Of a stretch of DNA of 64,000 nt, positions 28,366 through 37,484 are shown in pieces. The notes beneath the pieces are model-generated. The model was given only the letters and a program-made list of their open reading frames with translations, made no database searches and was not told where the DNA came from. The stretch's first letter is position 1. Every line of letters starts with the position of its first letter. The stretch lies in the NCBI GenBank assembly GCA_963710315.1, contig CAVPZW010000005.1:310001-374000 (forward strand), in the 5' to 3' direction. The position numbers and the translations under genes were made by a program. Source of the DNA: Palsa-360 sp963710315. Its GTDB lineage: Bacteria > Acidobacteriota > Terriglobia > Acidiferrales > UBA7541.

Positions 28366-30012
28366 ATGGCTCGCATTCTGGTAATACAGCTCGGGCGGCT
28401 TGGTGACGTAATTCAAACCACGCCCCTGCTCAAGGAATTGCTCGCGCAAAATTTCAATGGAAGTGTGGACGTTCTGGTCTTCGAGACGCTGCGGGAAATT
28501 GTGGATGGTCTCGGATTGGGAACTGTCCATGTGTTTTCGAAGCGCGCGCTCCCGGCCAACTTGAATCAGCTTGACAAGAACATTGAGCGCAGCCGCAAGC
28601 GCTCTGAACCCTTCCCGCACGAAGCGCAGGAAGCCTTGCGGAACCTCGCCCTTCCCTCCTACGACCGCATTGTGAATTGCTCCTATTCGCCGCTTGGCGC
28701 ATTCGTAGCGCGGGAGACGCGCAGCGAGTGCGTTATCGGTCCAACGATTACAGACGGCGGCGAAGTATTGTTCCATCATCCAGCGCAAATCTACTTGCGC
28801 GCGCACTCAAGCTTCCGCGATCAAAATTGGTTCAACCTTGTCGATTTGTGGCGGGCCAGCGGCGATCCTCGCCGTGCGCTGTCGCGCAATTCACTCCTGC
28901 ACGTCCCAATCGACTCCGCGCTTCCCTTTGAGATTCCATCCGGAAGAATTGTGGCGCTCAATCCTGGATCGAACGATTCCCTCCGTCGATGGGCTCCTTT
29001 CGAATTCGCTCAGTTGGCCGAAGGGCTGGTCTCGCACGGCCTGGTTCCGGCGCTGGTCGGAGCGCCAACGGATCGCGAAGCGTGCGCGGAGGTGCAGGCT
29101 CGCAGCGCGGTGAAGATCCCGAATTTTTGCGGAAAAACCACCGTTCCGCAATTGGCTTTCTTTCTGACGCACGCTGAATTGCTTGTGAGCAACGATACCG
29201 GGGCGATTCACGTTGCGGCGGCGGCTGGTTGCCGCGTACTGGCGCTTTTCGGCGCAACCGCCTATTTCGCGGAAACGGCTCCATGGGCCGAAGGAAACGT
29301 GATCCTGCAAGGGCCGCTCGGATCGGACGTCGTGGTGTTAAGTCCGCAACTGGTTTTGGCAACGGCACTGAAGTGCCTCGGCCTCATCGATGAACGCGAC
29401 CTGCGCCATGAAATCGCCCTGAATGAGGCGTCTGGCTGGGAGACATTTTTTCTCGCGCCGGATTCCGATTCCTTGGGAGGCCTGTCCTATCGGCCGTTGC
29501 ACGGCGGTAATTTCTCCAGCGAGCAGACGTTCACGCGCGAGTTGCGCCATTTATTTGCGCGCGTCTTCGCCGATGCCCAGCCGACCACGGGCGTGAGTGG
29601 CCTCCGGCCGAAATCCGGAAGTTCCTCAAAGCCATCCTCAATCCGTCAGGGCATTGGGTTCGACGCGGATGTTGCGCGCTTTGTCAATGCGCTGGAAAGC
29701 ATGGCCGGTGCCGCCGACCGATGCGGCATGTTGTGCTCTCGTCCCACGCAGCGAGGCGCCGCGGAAATATCCTCGCTGTCCGCGGGGCTGATCCATGCGA
29801 ATGAGGCATTGAAAACCTCTGCCGAGCGGCACCCCATGGTTAAACCGGTGGTGCACTTTCTGGACTGGTCATGCCACATGATGGAACCGATGGCGCCCGA
29901 GGCAACCTTCCAGGCTCATGCGCAGGCGTATCGGCTAGCCGCGAGACTGTTGCGGGATGCTCAGTTGCGCATGGAGGCGGAATTGGAAGTTGTCTCGGCC
30001 GCGACTTGCTGA
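28366..30012 (+). CDS. Glycosyltransferase family 9 (heptosyltransferase-like) with C-terminal extension
   Basis: This 548-residue protein starts with ARILVIQLGRLGDVIQTTPL, the hallmark GT9 N-terminus (RxGDxxxxTP). The second Rossmann half has ALNPGSNDSLRRWAP (donor phosphate loop region) and VSNDTGAIHVAAAAGCRVLALFG, the conserved D-TG-xxH motif. GT9 enzymes add heptose or similar sugars to lipopolysaccharide core at the cytoplasmic face. About 190 residues after residue 350 have no family match I recognise. ATG 28366 has GGAG five bases before it. It stands alone, so the substrate cannot be judged. Confidence 0.85.
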   Translation: MARILVIQLGRLGDVIQTTPLLKELLAQNFNGSVDVLVFETLREIVDGLGLGTVHVFSKRALPANLNQLDKNIERSRKRSEPFPHEAQEALRNLALPSYDRIVNCSYSPLGAFVARETRSECVIGPTITDGGEVLFHHPAQIYLRAHSSFRDQNWFNLVDLWRASGDPRRALSRNSLLHVPIDSALPFEIPSGRIVALNPGSNDSLRRWAPFEFAQLAEGLVSHGLVPALVGAPTDREACAEVQARSAVKIPNFCGKTTVPQLAFFLTHAELLVSNDTGAIHVAAAAGCRVLALFGATAYFAETAPWAEGNVILQGPLGSDVVVLSPQLVLATALKCLGLIDERDLRHEIALNEASGWETFFLAPDSDSLGGLSYRPLHGGNFSSEQTFTRELRHLFARVFADAQPTTGVSGLRPKSGSSSKPSSIRQGIGFDADVARFVNALESMAGAADRCGMLCSRPTQRGAAEISSLSAGLIHANEALKTSAERHPMVKPVVHFLDWSCHMMEPMAPEATFQAHAQAYRLAARLLRDAQLRMEAELEVVSAATC

Positions 30013-30251
30013 ACTTGACGCCTCAAGGTGGAAAGCGCTAATTCCAATTATTTTTACCGCAGTAAGTGGAACGAGCCTGCGTGCTTGGGACCATGGTCTT
30101 CATGATTCTGTAAACCTTCATTTCCTATTTCCCACAACAAGAATCCATCGGTGAAAATGCGCGCGCAGGTTGCATTCCGGCACGGCTGGATATATGTTGC
30201 CGTTCGCCTAGGAAAGCCGGACGATTGCCAAAAATGCGGAGGAGTACGGAC

Positions 30252-30908
30252 ATGAAACGACGGATGGTGTTAGCGTTGTGCGTATCGGTTGGAATCGGTT
30301 TCGCGCTCTTAATGCCGGGGGGAAATGTGCATTCATCGGACAAGGAACAGCGATTTCCATTGCTTAAAGTGGAGCAGTTGAAAGATCAGCAGCGGCCCTT
30401 TGCGGATGAAATTCTGAAAGTCTCAAGCATCGGCATTTCCGGTCCTTATAATATGATGCTGCGCAGTCCGGTGATGGGCCAGCGCATGTTTGCCATGCTC
30501 GATTACCTGCGCTTCAATACTTCCGTTCCGAAGAAGCTGAATGAGTTTGCAATCCTGATCCAGGCCCGGCTGTGGACATCGCAGGTGGAGTGGACGGCTC
30601 ACTACCCGCTGGCGCTCAAGGCGGGGCTGCCGCAATCCGTTGCCGACGATCTCAAGGTGGGAAAGAGGCCGGCGTCCATGCAGCCGGATGAAGAGGCGAC
30701 GTACGATCTCTGCATTGAGCTTTCCACCAATCACTTTGTCAGCGACGCTACCTTCAAGAAAGTGCGCGCCGCCTTCACCGATCAGCAAATCGTCGATTTG
30801 ATCGGCGTCACCGGCACCTACATTACCGCCGCCATGTTGAGCAATACGGCCGAGGACCCTACACCCGGAGGAAAAACGCCGCCGCTGCAGCCTCTACCTG
30901 CAAGATAA
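30252..30908 (+). CDS. Secreted carboxymuconolactone decarboxylase-family (AhpD-like) protein
   Basis: This 218-residue protein has a signal peptide (MKRRMVLALCVSVGIGFALL) and a CMD/AhpD-like all-helical domain (LDYLRFNTSVPKKLNEFAIL, then WTAHYPLALKAGLPQSVADDL). The usual AhpD CxxC pair is absent: the corresponding stretch reads QVEWTAH, so a thiol peroxidase-type activity is not supported. ATG 30252 is chosen because GGAGGAG stands before it. The C-terminus ends in a proline-rich tail. A strong hairpin terminator follows. Confidence 0.75.
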   Translation: MKRRMVLALCVSVGIGFALLMPGGNVHSSDKEQRFPLLKVEQLKDQQRPFADEILKVSSIGISGPYNMMLRSPVMGQRMFAMLDYLRFNTSVPKKLNEFAILIQARLWTSQVEWTAHYPLALKAGLPQSVADDLKVGKRPASMQPDEEATYDLCIELSTNHFVSDATFKKVRAAFTDQQIVDLIGVTGTYITAAMLSNTAEDPTPGGKTPPLQPLPAR

Positions 30909-30929
30909 GAAATTCGCGCTCTGCAAAAT

Positions 30930-30976
30930 AGAAACGGCTCAGGGAAGCATGAAACTCCCTGAGCCGTTTTCTTTTC
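30930..30976. terminator. Strong hairpin terminator between convergent genes
   Basis: A 15-base stem (GAAACGGCTCAGGGA and its complement) with a 10-base loop is followed by a T-rich stretch on the plus strand, and preceded by A-rich sequence that gives a U tract on the other strand. It can serve both the gene at 30252 and the opposing gene at 31003. Confidence 0.85.
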
Positions 30977-31002
30977 GAGCCGATTTGCGTTTCGTTTTCG
31001 TG

Positions 31003-31902
31003 CTACTTCAAGTCAGGCTGATTTGGCGTGGCGGTCATCACCGGAGAAGCCAAAATATAATTGTGATAGCTCTCCATCATTTGCCATAGGCCGGCTTCGT
31101 TCGGCGCCAGCACGCGGCTGGACCAGTACGCTTTATCGCCGTAGGTCGGTTGCACGGAGACCATCACCACCGCGTCGCCGAAATCCCAGGTGCGAATCCA
31201 CAGTGCCGGAGCCGCTCCAACTTTGGGAGCGTTGGGATTTGCCGCCTTGCGCTTGTTCATTCCAGCGATGCGATCGGCTTTGGACGGAGACGCACCGCCA
31301 TACGTGCTCACGGCGCGCTGGTCCATATTATCGGCCACGTGCTTCTCCCAGCCCTGCTGGCTGCCTTCCTGCTCCTGCCATTCGTCGAGGGCGGCTTTTT
31401 CGCCCGGAGTCAGTGGTTTGTAGGGCACGGCCTTGCAGGGATTGTTGCAGGGAATTTCGTAAGTCGGTTCGACAGTCTGAAAATCGCGCTTGGCCATCGC
31501 CGCAATTTCCGTGGTGTGCAGCAGTTTCCAGCCAGCCGTGCGCTTCACCCAAAATCTTGCAGAATACTTATTGCCCTGATTCCACTGGATCCACACAACG
31601 CTCTTGCCGTACTTGTGTTCGGTGACCTTGACGTCCTCAGCCCATGTAATGAGAGGTTTCACTCCGCCTCGAAAGGCATCTTCCTTGGCCCACATAATTC
31701 CTTCCGAGTCGATCCAGCTGAAATCCGGGTCCAGCCATTTGTTTGCTGCGACTTTGTCACCTTTGGCAAGCGCCGCCACCACGGCCTTGTCCGCCGTCAC
31801 CACCGCATCATCGGCCGCGCGCGCAGGCACAGCGGTAAACGCGGCCACGAGGCCAACGCAAGCCAATCCCGTTGAAAAAATGTTCCTTACCAGACGATTC
31901 AT
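31003..31902 (-). CDS. Secreted protein with DUF4440/NTF2-like domain
   Basis: This 299-residue protein has a signal peptide (RNIFSTGLACVGLVAAFTAV, cleaved near ARA) and an N-terminal NTF2-like fold: VVAALAKGDKVAANKWLDPDF, then SWIDSEGIMW, VWIQWNQGNKYSARFWVKR and GWKLLHTTEIA. Residues 145-299 form a second region, partly similar in strand pattern (ALWIRTWDFGDAVVMVSVQ; WSSRVLAPNEAGLWQMME), possibly a second NTF2-like copy. ATG 31902 follows AAGGAGG; the frame to 32091 lacks support. It is monocistronic, ending at the shared terminator. Function unknown. Confidence 0.7.
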   Translation of the reverse strand: MNRLVRNIFSTGLACVGLVAAFTAVPARAADDAVVTADKAVVAALAKGDKVAANKWLDPDFSWIDSEGIMWAKEDAFRGGVKPLITWAEDVKVTEHKYGKSVVWIQWNQGNKYSARFWVKRTAGWKLLHTTEIAAMAKRDFQTVEPTYEIPCNNPCKAVPYKPLTPGEKAALDEWQEQEGSQQGWEKHVADNMDQRAVSTYGGASPSKADRIAGMNKRKAANPNAPKVGAAPALWIRTWDFGDAVVMVSVQPTYGDKAYWSSRVLAPNEAGLWQMMESYHNYILASPVMTATPNQPDLK

Positions 31903-31990
31903 GCTTCCTCCTTGAATTGTGACAATTCGTATCAGGCATTCTATTACAAGCGCACCCATAGCAGACGATTTGTTGTAGCCCGCGCCACGC

Positions 31991-33382
31991 TCAGTCAAAT
32001 GAAAGGTTGATCGGGCTGCTGGCCGGGACATCCCATCCACCTGGCGGCATGACGCGTTCCACTTCCGCGGGGCCCCAAGTGTCTTGCGCATAGGAATAAA
32101 TCGGCGTTCCCTTTTTCAAAACGGGATCGACGATGCGCCACGCTTCTTCCACATAGTCTTCGCGCGCGAAGAGCGAATTGTCTCCAGCCATGGCCGCGCC
32201 CAGCAAGCGTTCGTACGCGCCCATGTCGCCGCCGCCCGAAGAGCTGGTCGCCACCATTTCACCGGATTGCAGGTCCATGCCATCTCCCGGCGCCAGCGAC
32301 ATCAACCCCATGGCAATGACCACGTCTGGGCTAAGCCGCAGCCGCAGATGGTTCTCTGTCAAAACGCTGTCGGGAATCAGCGTGGGAGGCTTGCGAAACT
32401 TTGCAAATATTTCCGTGCAGGTCAGCGGCAGGCATTTGCCGGCCCGGATGTAGAAAGGAACACCCTTCCAGCGCCAGGAATTAATTTCCAGGCGCAGGGC
32501 CGCAAACGTTTCGGTCTTGGAGTCCTTGGCAACTCCGTGCTCATCGAGATAGCCCTGAAACTGACCGCGAATTAAATTGCTCTCTTCAATCGGAGGAATA
32601 GCCTTGAGCACTTTCACTTTTTCGTCGCGCAGGGATTCGCCGTCGGACCGTACCGGCGGCTCCATCGCCAGGTTGGATAGCACTTGAAACAAATGGTTCT
32701 GAACGACGTCGCGAACGGCTCCCGTTCCGTCATAAAAGGCGCCGCGGCCCTGCACTCCGAAATTTTCCGCCAGCGTGATTTGCACGCTCTCGATGTAGTG
32801 GCGATTCCAAAAGGCTTCCGAGAAAGCGTTGGCGAATCGGAAGACCAGCATGTTGTCCACCGGCCGCTTGCCCAGGAAATGATCGATGCGAAAAATGCTG
32901 GATTCATCGAAGATCGAGAGCAGAACTTTGTTCAGCTCCAGCGCGGAAGCAAGATCGTGTCCGAAGGGCTTCTCGACAACGACCCTGGCATTGGAGCCGC
33001 CATTCGACTTGGCGATATTTTCCACCACGGTTTCAAACAACACCGGCGGGATGGCCAGGTAGTAGGTGGGCCGGTGTGCGTCCTTTAACTGGCCGCGCAA
33101 AGCCTCAAACGTCGCCGGGTCCTGATAATCGCCGTCCACGTAGCGCATCATGCCGCTCAACTTTTCAAACGCCGCGGCATCCACTCCGCCGTGTTTTTCC
33201 AGGCTGTCCTTGGCCCTGGCGCGCAGCTGGTCCAGATTCCATCCGGCCTTGGCCACGCCCACCACGGGCACATTCAGATTTCCGCGTTTCACCATGGCTT
33301 GCAGCGCCGGGAAAATTTTTTTGTAGGCCAGGTCTCCGGTCGCTCCGAAAAAAACCAGCGCGTCGGATTTTTCGATGCTCAT
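31991..33382 (-). CDS. zwf: Glucose-6-phosphate 1-dehydrogenase
   Basis: This 463-residue enzyme oxidises glucose-6-phosphate to 6-phosphogluconolactone with NADP, the first step of the oxidative pentose phosphate route in the cytoplasm. It shows the GATGDLAYKK nucleotide motif near residue 13, the substrate motif RIDHFLGK with the catalytic histidine, and VVEKPFGHDL. It is shorter than the common 490-510 residues; the end reads ASSPINLSFD and the length loss is spread. I start at MSIEKSDALVFFGATGD; a longer frame to 33871 runs antisense through the next gene and is not real. A run AAGGAAA stands upstream. Confidence 0.9.
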   Translation of the reverse strand: MSIEKSDALVFFGATGDLAYKKIFPALQAMVKRGNLNVPVVGVAKAGWNLDQLRARAKDSLEKHGGVDAAAFEKLSGMMRYVDGDYQDPATFEALRGQLKDAHRPTYYLAIPPVLFETVVENIAKSNGGSNARVVVEKPFGHDLASALELNKVLLSIFDESSIFRIDHFLGKRPVDNMLVFRFANAFSEAFWNRHYIESVQITLAENFGVQGRGAFYDGTGAVRDVVQNHLFQVLSNLAMEPPVRSDGESLRDEKVKVLKAIPPIEESNLIRGQFQGYLDEHGVAKDSKTETFAALRLEINSWRWKGVPFYIRAGKCLPLTCTEIFAKFRKPPTLIPDSVLTENHLRLRLSPDVVIAMGLMSLAPGDGMDLQSGEMVATSSSGGGDMGAYERLLGAAMAGDNSLFAREDYVEEAWRIVDPVLKKGTPIYSYAQDTWGPAEVERVMPPGGWDVPASSPINLSFD

Positions 33383-33437
33383 CGGCAATTTCCTTTCCTT
33401 CTCAATGCGCAAGTGCAAGTGCGGTAGATCGGTTTTT

Positions 33438-33469
33438 GTGGCGCGGTCCGCCGCGGCGGACCGCGCCAC
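33438..33469. repeat. Perfect 32-base palindrome at the end of the FG-GAP gene
   Basis: GTGGCGCGGTCCGCCG and its exact complement meet without a loop. Its last base overlaps the TAG stop of the gene to the right. It could be a rho-independent hairpin without a long T tract or a small palindromic repeat. It was not found elsewhere in the window. Confidence 0.7.
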
Positions 33470-35553
33470 TAGTTCGGCGTTACAGTCAGCGTGAGCGTGG
33501 GCTGCGCCTCCACAGGCGTGCCTCCGGATCCGAGCGCCGAGATAGTCACCGCATATTTTTGCGGGGTTGAACTGGAACTGCCGCAACTGGTCAGAGATGT
33601 CAGCGCCAGTAGCATCAAGCATGCGCACACCGCCCATCCTGCCTTTCGCTGGCGCGTACTGACCAGAATCAACAGGATCAAAAGGAACGCCAATACCAGC
33701 ACCCTCCGTGAATTTGTCCAATCCGAGGAAGGCGACAAGCGGCGCGACGGGGCTACGAGCGCATTCTGAATTGGACCGATCGTGATGGAGACCTGGGCGC
33801 TCGCGAATGCAGCGAGAGTGACCGGCGTCAACGGAAAATTGCATTGCAGCTGCGGCGGCAACCCGGAACACGCAAATGTCACTGTTTGCGGTGAGTTAGG
33901 CTGTGAGGCAATCAAAGAAGTCACGATAACCGTAAAGGGAGCGGATGTTTGCCCCGTCACAACGGAAAGCGAGCTGGGAGTCGGCGGGCCTATGCTAATG
34001 GTCTGCGAGCTGCTGGCGGCGTGAGCCAACGCAGGTGACGCACTGGGGGCAAAGTTGGAATCGCCACTGTACTTCGCCGTGATGAAGTGAACACCCGGCT
34101 TGAGAGCTGCCGCGGAAATTTCGGCGCTGCCGCCGCTGATCTCCACCGGCGATGCGATTTGCGTCAAGCCATCGAAGAATGTCACGGTTCCAGTGATCGA
34201 CCCGCCCGCATTGGATGAGACCGCCGCACGGAATGTCGCGCTGGCGCCATTCGTGGATGCGTTGTTGGATGCCGTAACCGCCGTTGCGGTGGCTGCAAGA
34301 ATATGCGCCGCAGGCAAACCGGGCGTGCCCTGGAAAGTTCCGTCGCCGTTCCCCATCAGCGCGTAGGCAGCACTGGGCAGCAAACCATCTCCGCTGTACA
34401 CGCCATTGCCGCCGTAACCGCTCCACAGATCGATATTCCCGTCGCCGTCGAGGTCCGTGGCCGTCAGAAATCCGTAATTTGCGATGGTGGAATATTCAGG
34501 TCCCGCCGTAAACGTTCCGTCTCCGTTGCCCCGGAACGTGCGAATCGTCAAGCCATCGTCCGTTGCCAGGTCCACTCTTCCATCATGATTGAAATCGGCC
34601 GCCACGATTGACGGAGCAAAATCGTTCGTAGCCGTCTTGATGGGCGAGAATGCCGGCTGCGCTAACGGCGTGTACGTCACTCCGTCCCCAGTTCCCAGAA
34701 ATACTTGTCCTTGCGCGGTCACAATATCCTTGGCACCGTCGCCATTTACGTCCGCTGTAATAAAAGCGTCGCTGTAATGCAGGTTATTGTTTGCCGGCGT
34801 GAACGTTTGCGGCGGCTGAAACGTGCCGTCGCTATTGCCGAGTAAAACGGAAAACGAAAATGTGGGGGAATCCGAGCTAACCAGCAAATCCAAAATACCG
34901 TCGCCGTTCAAATCGTCGAGCACGCCGTATTGAGCATTGGCGCCGGGCAGCGCGTAATCCACTCCCGGTTGATAGGTGCCATCGTCTTTCCCCAGAAACA
35001 CGGTCACTGAAGATTGCAATCCATTCGAGTTGATGGAAACCACATCCGCGTTTCCATCTTTGTTCAAATCGCCGCTAACTAGAGAAACGGATTTGATCGG
35101 AGTCGCCTGTGTGGCCGGCTGCGTGTACGTTCCGTCGCTCTTCAGCCCGCTGGTGACGACGCCCGATTCGCCAAGCGCGGCGACAAGCTCTCTCCCATTT
35201 TTCCCCGTTCCCAGGAAAAGAAACGGCCGGGAAGCGATTCCCTGGCTGAAATCGCGGCACCCTGCGGGAAACCGATCGGGCGTAGTGCCGAGAAGAGCGC
35301 TGTCGTGCAGCGTATTTTCATATTGTGGGATCGCCGCATTAGGCGTCACGCTCACCACAGTTGAACTGGAGGCGTAGGAAAAATCGAAATAGGTTAGCGA
35401 GCAGTCAGCTTGCCGTTGCAATCCGCCAATGAGCCCCGGCGGCGCGGAAGGATTTCCCTGGCACCCCGCGAGCACGGCCCCAGCAATTCCCAAGAGCAAA
35501 CTGGCCCGAAAGATCATTCCAATATATTGATTTTCCTTAAGCGCTAATTTCAT
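33469..35553 (-). CDS. FG-GAP/VCBS-repeat lipoprotein with Ig-like domain
   Basis: This 694-residue protein has an N-terminal signal with lipobox (GIAGAVLAGC), about five FG-GAP/VCBS blades with calcium-type loops (DLNKDGNAD, DLNGDGILD, DVNGDGAKD, DFNHDGRVD, DLDGDGNID), then a bacterial Ig-like domain (GTVTFFDG, GVHFITAKYSGDSNF). Near the C-terminus a hydrophobic helix (RRVLVLAFLLILLILV) and a second lipobox-like stretch (LMLLALTSLTSCGSS) appear, an unusual end for a lipoprotein. These proteins are surface or periplasmic with unknown ligands. ATG 35553 precedes the signal; the longer frame to 35625 is weaker. Confidence 0.8.
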   Translation of the reverse strand: MKLALKENQYIGMIFRASLLLGIAGAVLAGCQGNPSAPPGLIGGLQRQADCSLTYFDFSYASSSTVVSVTPNAAIPQYENTLHDSALLGTTPDRFPAGCRDFSQGIASRPFLFLGTGKNGRELVAALGESGVVTSGLKSDGTYTQPATQATPIKSVSLVSGDLNKDGNADVVSINSNGLQSSVTVFLGKDDGTYQPGVDYALPGANAQYGVLDDLNGDGILDLLVSSDSPTFSFSVLLGNSDGTFQPPQTFTPANNNLHYSDAFITADVNGDGAKDIVTAQGQVFLGTGDGVTYTPLAQPAFSPIKTATNDFAPSIVAADFNHDGRVDLATDDGLTIRTFRGNGDGTFTAGPEYSTIANYGFLTATDLDGDGNIDLWSGYGGNGVYSGDGLLPSAAYALMGNGDGTFQGTPGLPAAHILAATATAVTASNNASTNGASATFRAAVSSNAGGSITGTVTFFDGLTQIASPVEISGGSAEISAAALKPGVHFITAKYSGDSNFAPSASPALAHAASSSQTISIGPPTPSSLSVVTGQTSAPFTVIVTSLIASQPNSPQTVTFACSGLPPQLQCNFPLTPVTLAAFASAQVSITIGPIQNALVAPSRRLSPSSDWTNSRRVLVLAFLLILLILVSTRQRKAGWAVCACLMLLALTSLTSCGSSSSTPQKYAVTISALGSGGTPVEAQPTLTLTVTPN

Positions 35554-35679
35554 GCCGGCCTCGTCCTTGGCGTCTGATCGATATCTTCGATGCACGGAGC
35601 AGCAAGTACGATACTCCGGGAGCATGCGCTTTTACTATAGGGGAGCCATGCAGCGCCAAGCGCATTACGCGCCGGCCAT

Positions 35680-37422
35680 GTGAACGCAGAGGAAGATAGT
35701 GGTACAATCCCCGCTCCGAGCCATCCCATGCCAGACGCCCCAGCCTCCGCTGAAGCCATCCTCGAACTTGTTTCACCCGAAAAAACGCGCCGCTCCATTC
35801 CCGTTGCGGATTTTCCGTTCTTGATTGGCCGCGGCGAAGTGGGGAATCATCTGGCCATTCCAGACCGCCGCATCTCTCGCAATTGCGCGGCAATTCTCAG
35901 CGAGGGTGGCCAGTACTTTGTGGAGGATCGCGGCAATCAACTCGGCGTTTTCGTAAACGGCGAGCGCGTTGCCAAACGCAACTTGAGGGAAGGCGACAAC
36001 GTCACGTTCGGCGTGGAAAATTCCTACCACATCGTCTTCCACGCCGCCGCCCCGGAAATCACAATTGAAAACCTGCTCACGCGCATGGGCCGCATCACCA
36101 GCGCGGAAGTCTCTCCCATCGGACTCGGCAAACTCAATTTGCTGCTCGAAGCAACCATGCTGCTGCATTCGCAGCTTCCGCTGGAAGCCGTGCTGGAAGT
36201 CATGCTGGACCGCGCCATTACCATCACCGATGCGGAACGCGGTCTCTTGCTTGAAGCCGATTCCGCGGGCGCACTTCATCATCGACTGGCACGCCGCGCA
36301 GGAGCCGCGGACATGCCAACAGAAGGCTTCTCTCCCACGCAAACCGCGCTGCGCATGGCGGTCGAAACCCAGACAGGTGTTATCACCGGAGATCTTCAGC
36401 AGGCTGACGTTGCTCTGCAGGGAGCGCAAAGCATCATCGCGCAGCGCCTTCGCTCCGTGGTGGCCATTCCCCTCTACGCCATGCCGCGCGCCAGCACCAC
36501 GGAATCGATCGTGAACATGCAGCGCGGACAATTTCTGGGCATTCTGTATCTGGATTCGCGGCGTCCCGCGGCGTTCTCCAAACTCGATCGGCAGATTCTC
36601 GACGCATTGGCCGTCGAGGCCGCCAGCATTTTGGACAATGCGCGCCTCGTGGAACGCGAGCGCCAACGCCAGCGCCTCGAACAGGAATTGAGCATCGCCC
36701 GCGAAATTCAGCAGGCGCTCCTGCCCCGAGGCTTCCGCGAATTTCCTCACCTGGCTATCTCCGCATTCAACACTCCTTGCCACGCCGTGGGCGGCGATTA
36801 CTTCGATGTGTTCCCCATGAGCGAGGACCGCACCGCTTTTGTTATTGCTGACGTTGCCGGCAAGGGAATTGGCGCGGCGCTGCTCACCACCATGATTCAA
36901 GGAGCCCTGACGGGCATGACGCTCGGCGCCGATCCCGTGCGCGTCTTCCACCACATCAACGATTTCCTTTGCCAGCATTCCGATGTGGGCCGATATGCCA
37001 CCATGTTCTTCGGGATGCTCGACCGCCAAGGCCATCTCGACTACATCAACGCCGGCCACCCTTCGCCGCTGCTTCTGCGCCGAGGCAACAGCAGCGAAAT
37101 CTTCACGCAAGGCTCGTTTCCGGTGGGCCTGATCCCAGAAGCCAAGTACGCGGCTGTCCGCATGGAGCTCGAGCCTGGCGACACGCTGGTCTTGTTCAGC
37201 GACGGCGTCACCGAAGCCGCGGATCCCGAAGAACAAATGTTTGGCGTTCCCCGCCTCAGCGAAGCTCTGGCCGGCCATCACGACGCGCCGCTCGATCAAC
37301 TCCAAAAAAGAGTTGTCGATTCCGTCGAGAATTTTGCGCGCGGAGCCAGCCAAGCCGACGACATCACGCTCCTTTTCATCCGCTACCTAGCGGCCTCGCA
37401 GGCCGTCGAATCCGGGGCCTAA
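35680..37422 (+). CDS. FHA-GAF-PP2C (RsbU/SpoIIE-type) serine phosphatase
   Basis: This protein of up to 580 residues has an FHA domain at about 45-125 (FLIGRGEVGNHLAI, RRISRNCAAI), a GAF domain at about 150-325 (LEVMLDRAITITDAERGLLLE) and a C-terminal PP2C/SpoIIE phosphatase (QQALLPRGFREFPHL, GGDYFDVF, DVAGKGIGAALL, FSDGVTEA), with the metal aspartates in place. Such phosphatases dephosphorylate STAS antagonists to release sigma factors. The start is unclear: GTG 35680 or ATG 35728, both with weak ribosome sites. It leads a four-gene group with a Ser/Thr kinase, STAS protein and HATPase, which together form a partner-switching circuit; the FHA could bind phosphothreonine made by the adjacent kinase. 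Confidence 0.85.
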   Translation: MNAEEDSGTIPAPSHPMPDAPASAEAILELVSPEKTRRSIPVADFPFLIGRGEVGNHLAIPDRRISRNCAAILSEGGQYFVEDRGNQLGVFVNGERVAKRNLREGDNVTFGVENSYHIVFHAAAPEITIENLLTRMGRITSAEVSPIGLGKLNLLLEATMLLHSQLPLEAVLEVMLDRAITITDAERGLLLEADSAGALHHRLARRAGAADMPTEGFSPTQTALRMAVETQTGVITGDLQQADVALQGAQSIIAQRLRSVVAIPLYAMPRASTTESIVNMQRGQFLGILYLDSRRPAAFSKLDRQILDALAVEAASILDNARLVERERQRQRLEQELSIAREIQQALLPRGFREFPHLAISAFNTPCHAVGGDYFDVFPMSEDRTAFVIADVAGKGIGAALLTTMIQGALTGMTLGADPVRVFHHINDFLCQHSDVGRYATMFFGMLDRQGHLDYINAGHPSPLLLRRGNSSEIFTQGSFPVGLIPEAKYAAVRMELEPGDTLVLFSDGVTEAADPEEQMFGVPRLSEALAGHHDAPLDQLQKRVVDSVENFARGASQADDITLLFIRYLAASQAVESGA

Positions 37423-37484
37423 ATCAAGTTGTTCGACGAAAACAGCCTGGAACCGCCTGTGTTAAAGTAGAAAAGACGCGCCTT

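Noticed and set aside
33383..33871. 162-codon N-terminal extension of glucose-6-phosphate dehydrogenase
   Set aside because: It is antisense to the 3' end of the FG-GAP gene; the dehydrogenase starts at the GATGDL region as in the family.
35773..37353. Long minus-strand open frame of 526 codons opposite the phosphatase
   Set aside because: It is antisense to a clear FHA-GAF-PP2C gene; its length comes from GC-rich codon bias and it shows no domain.
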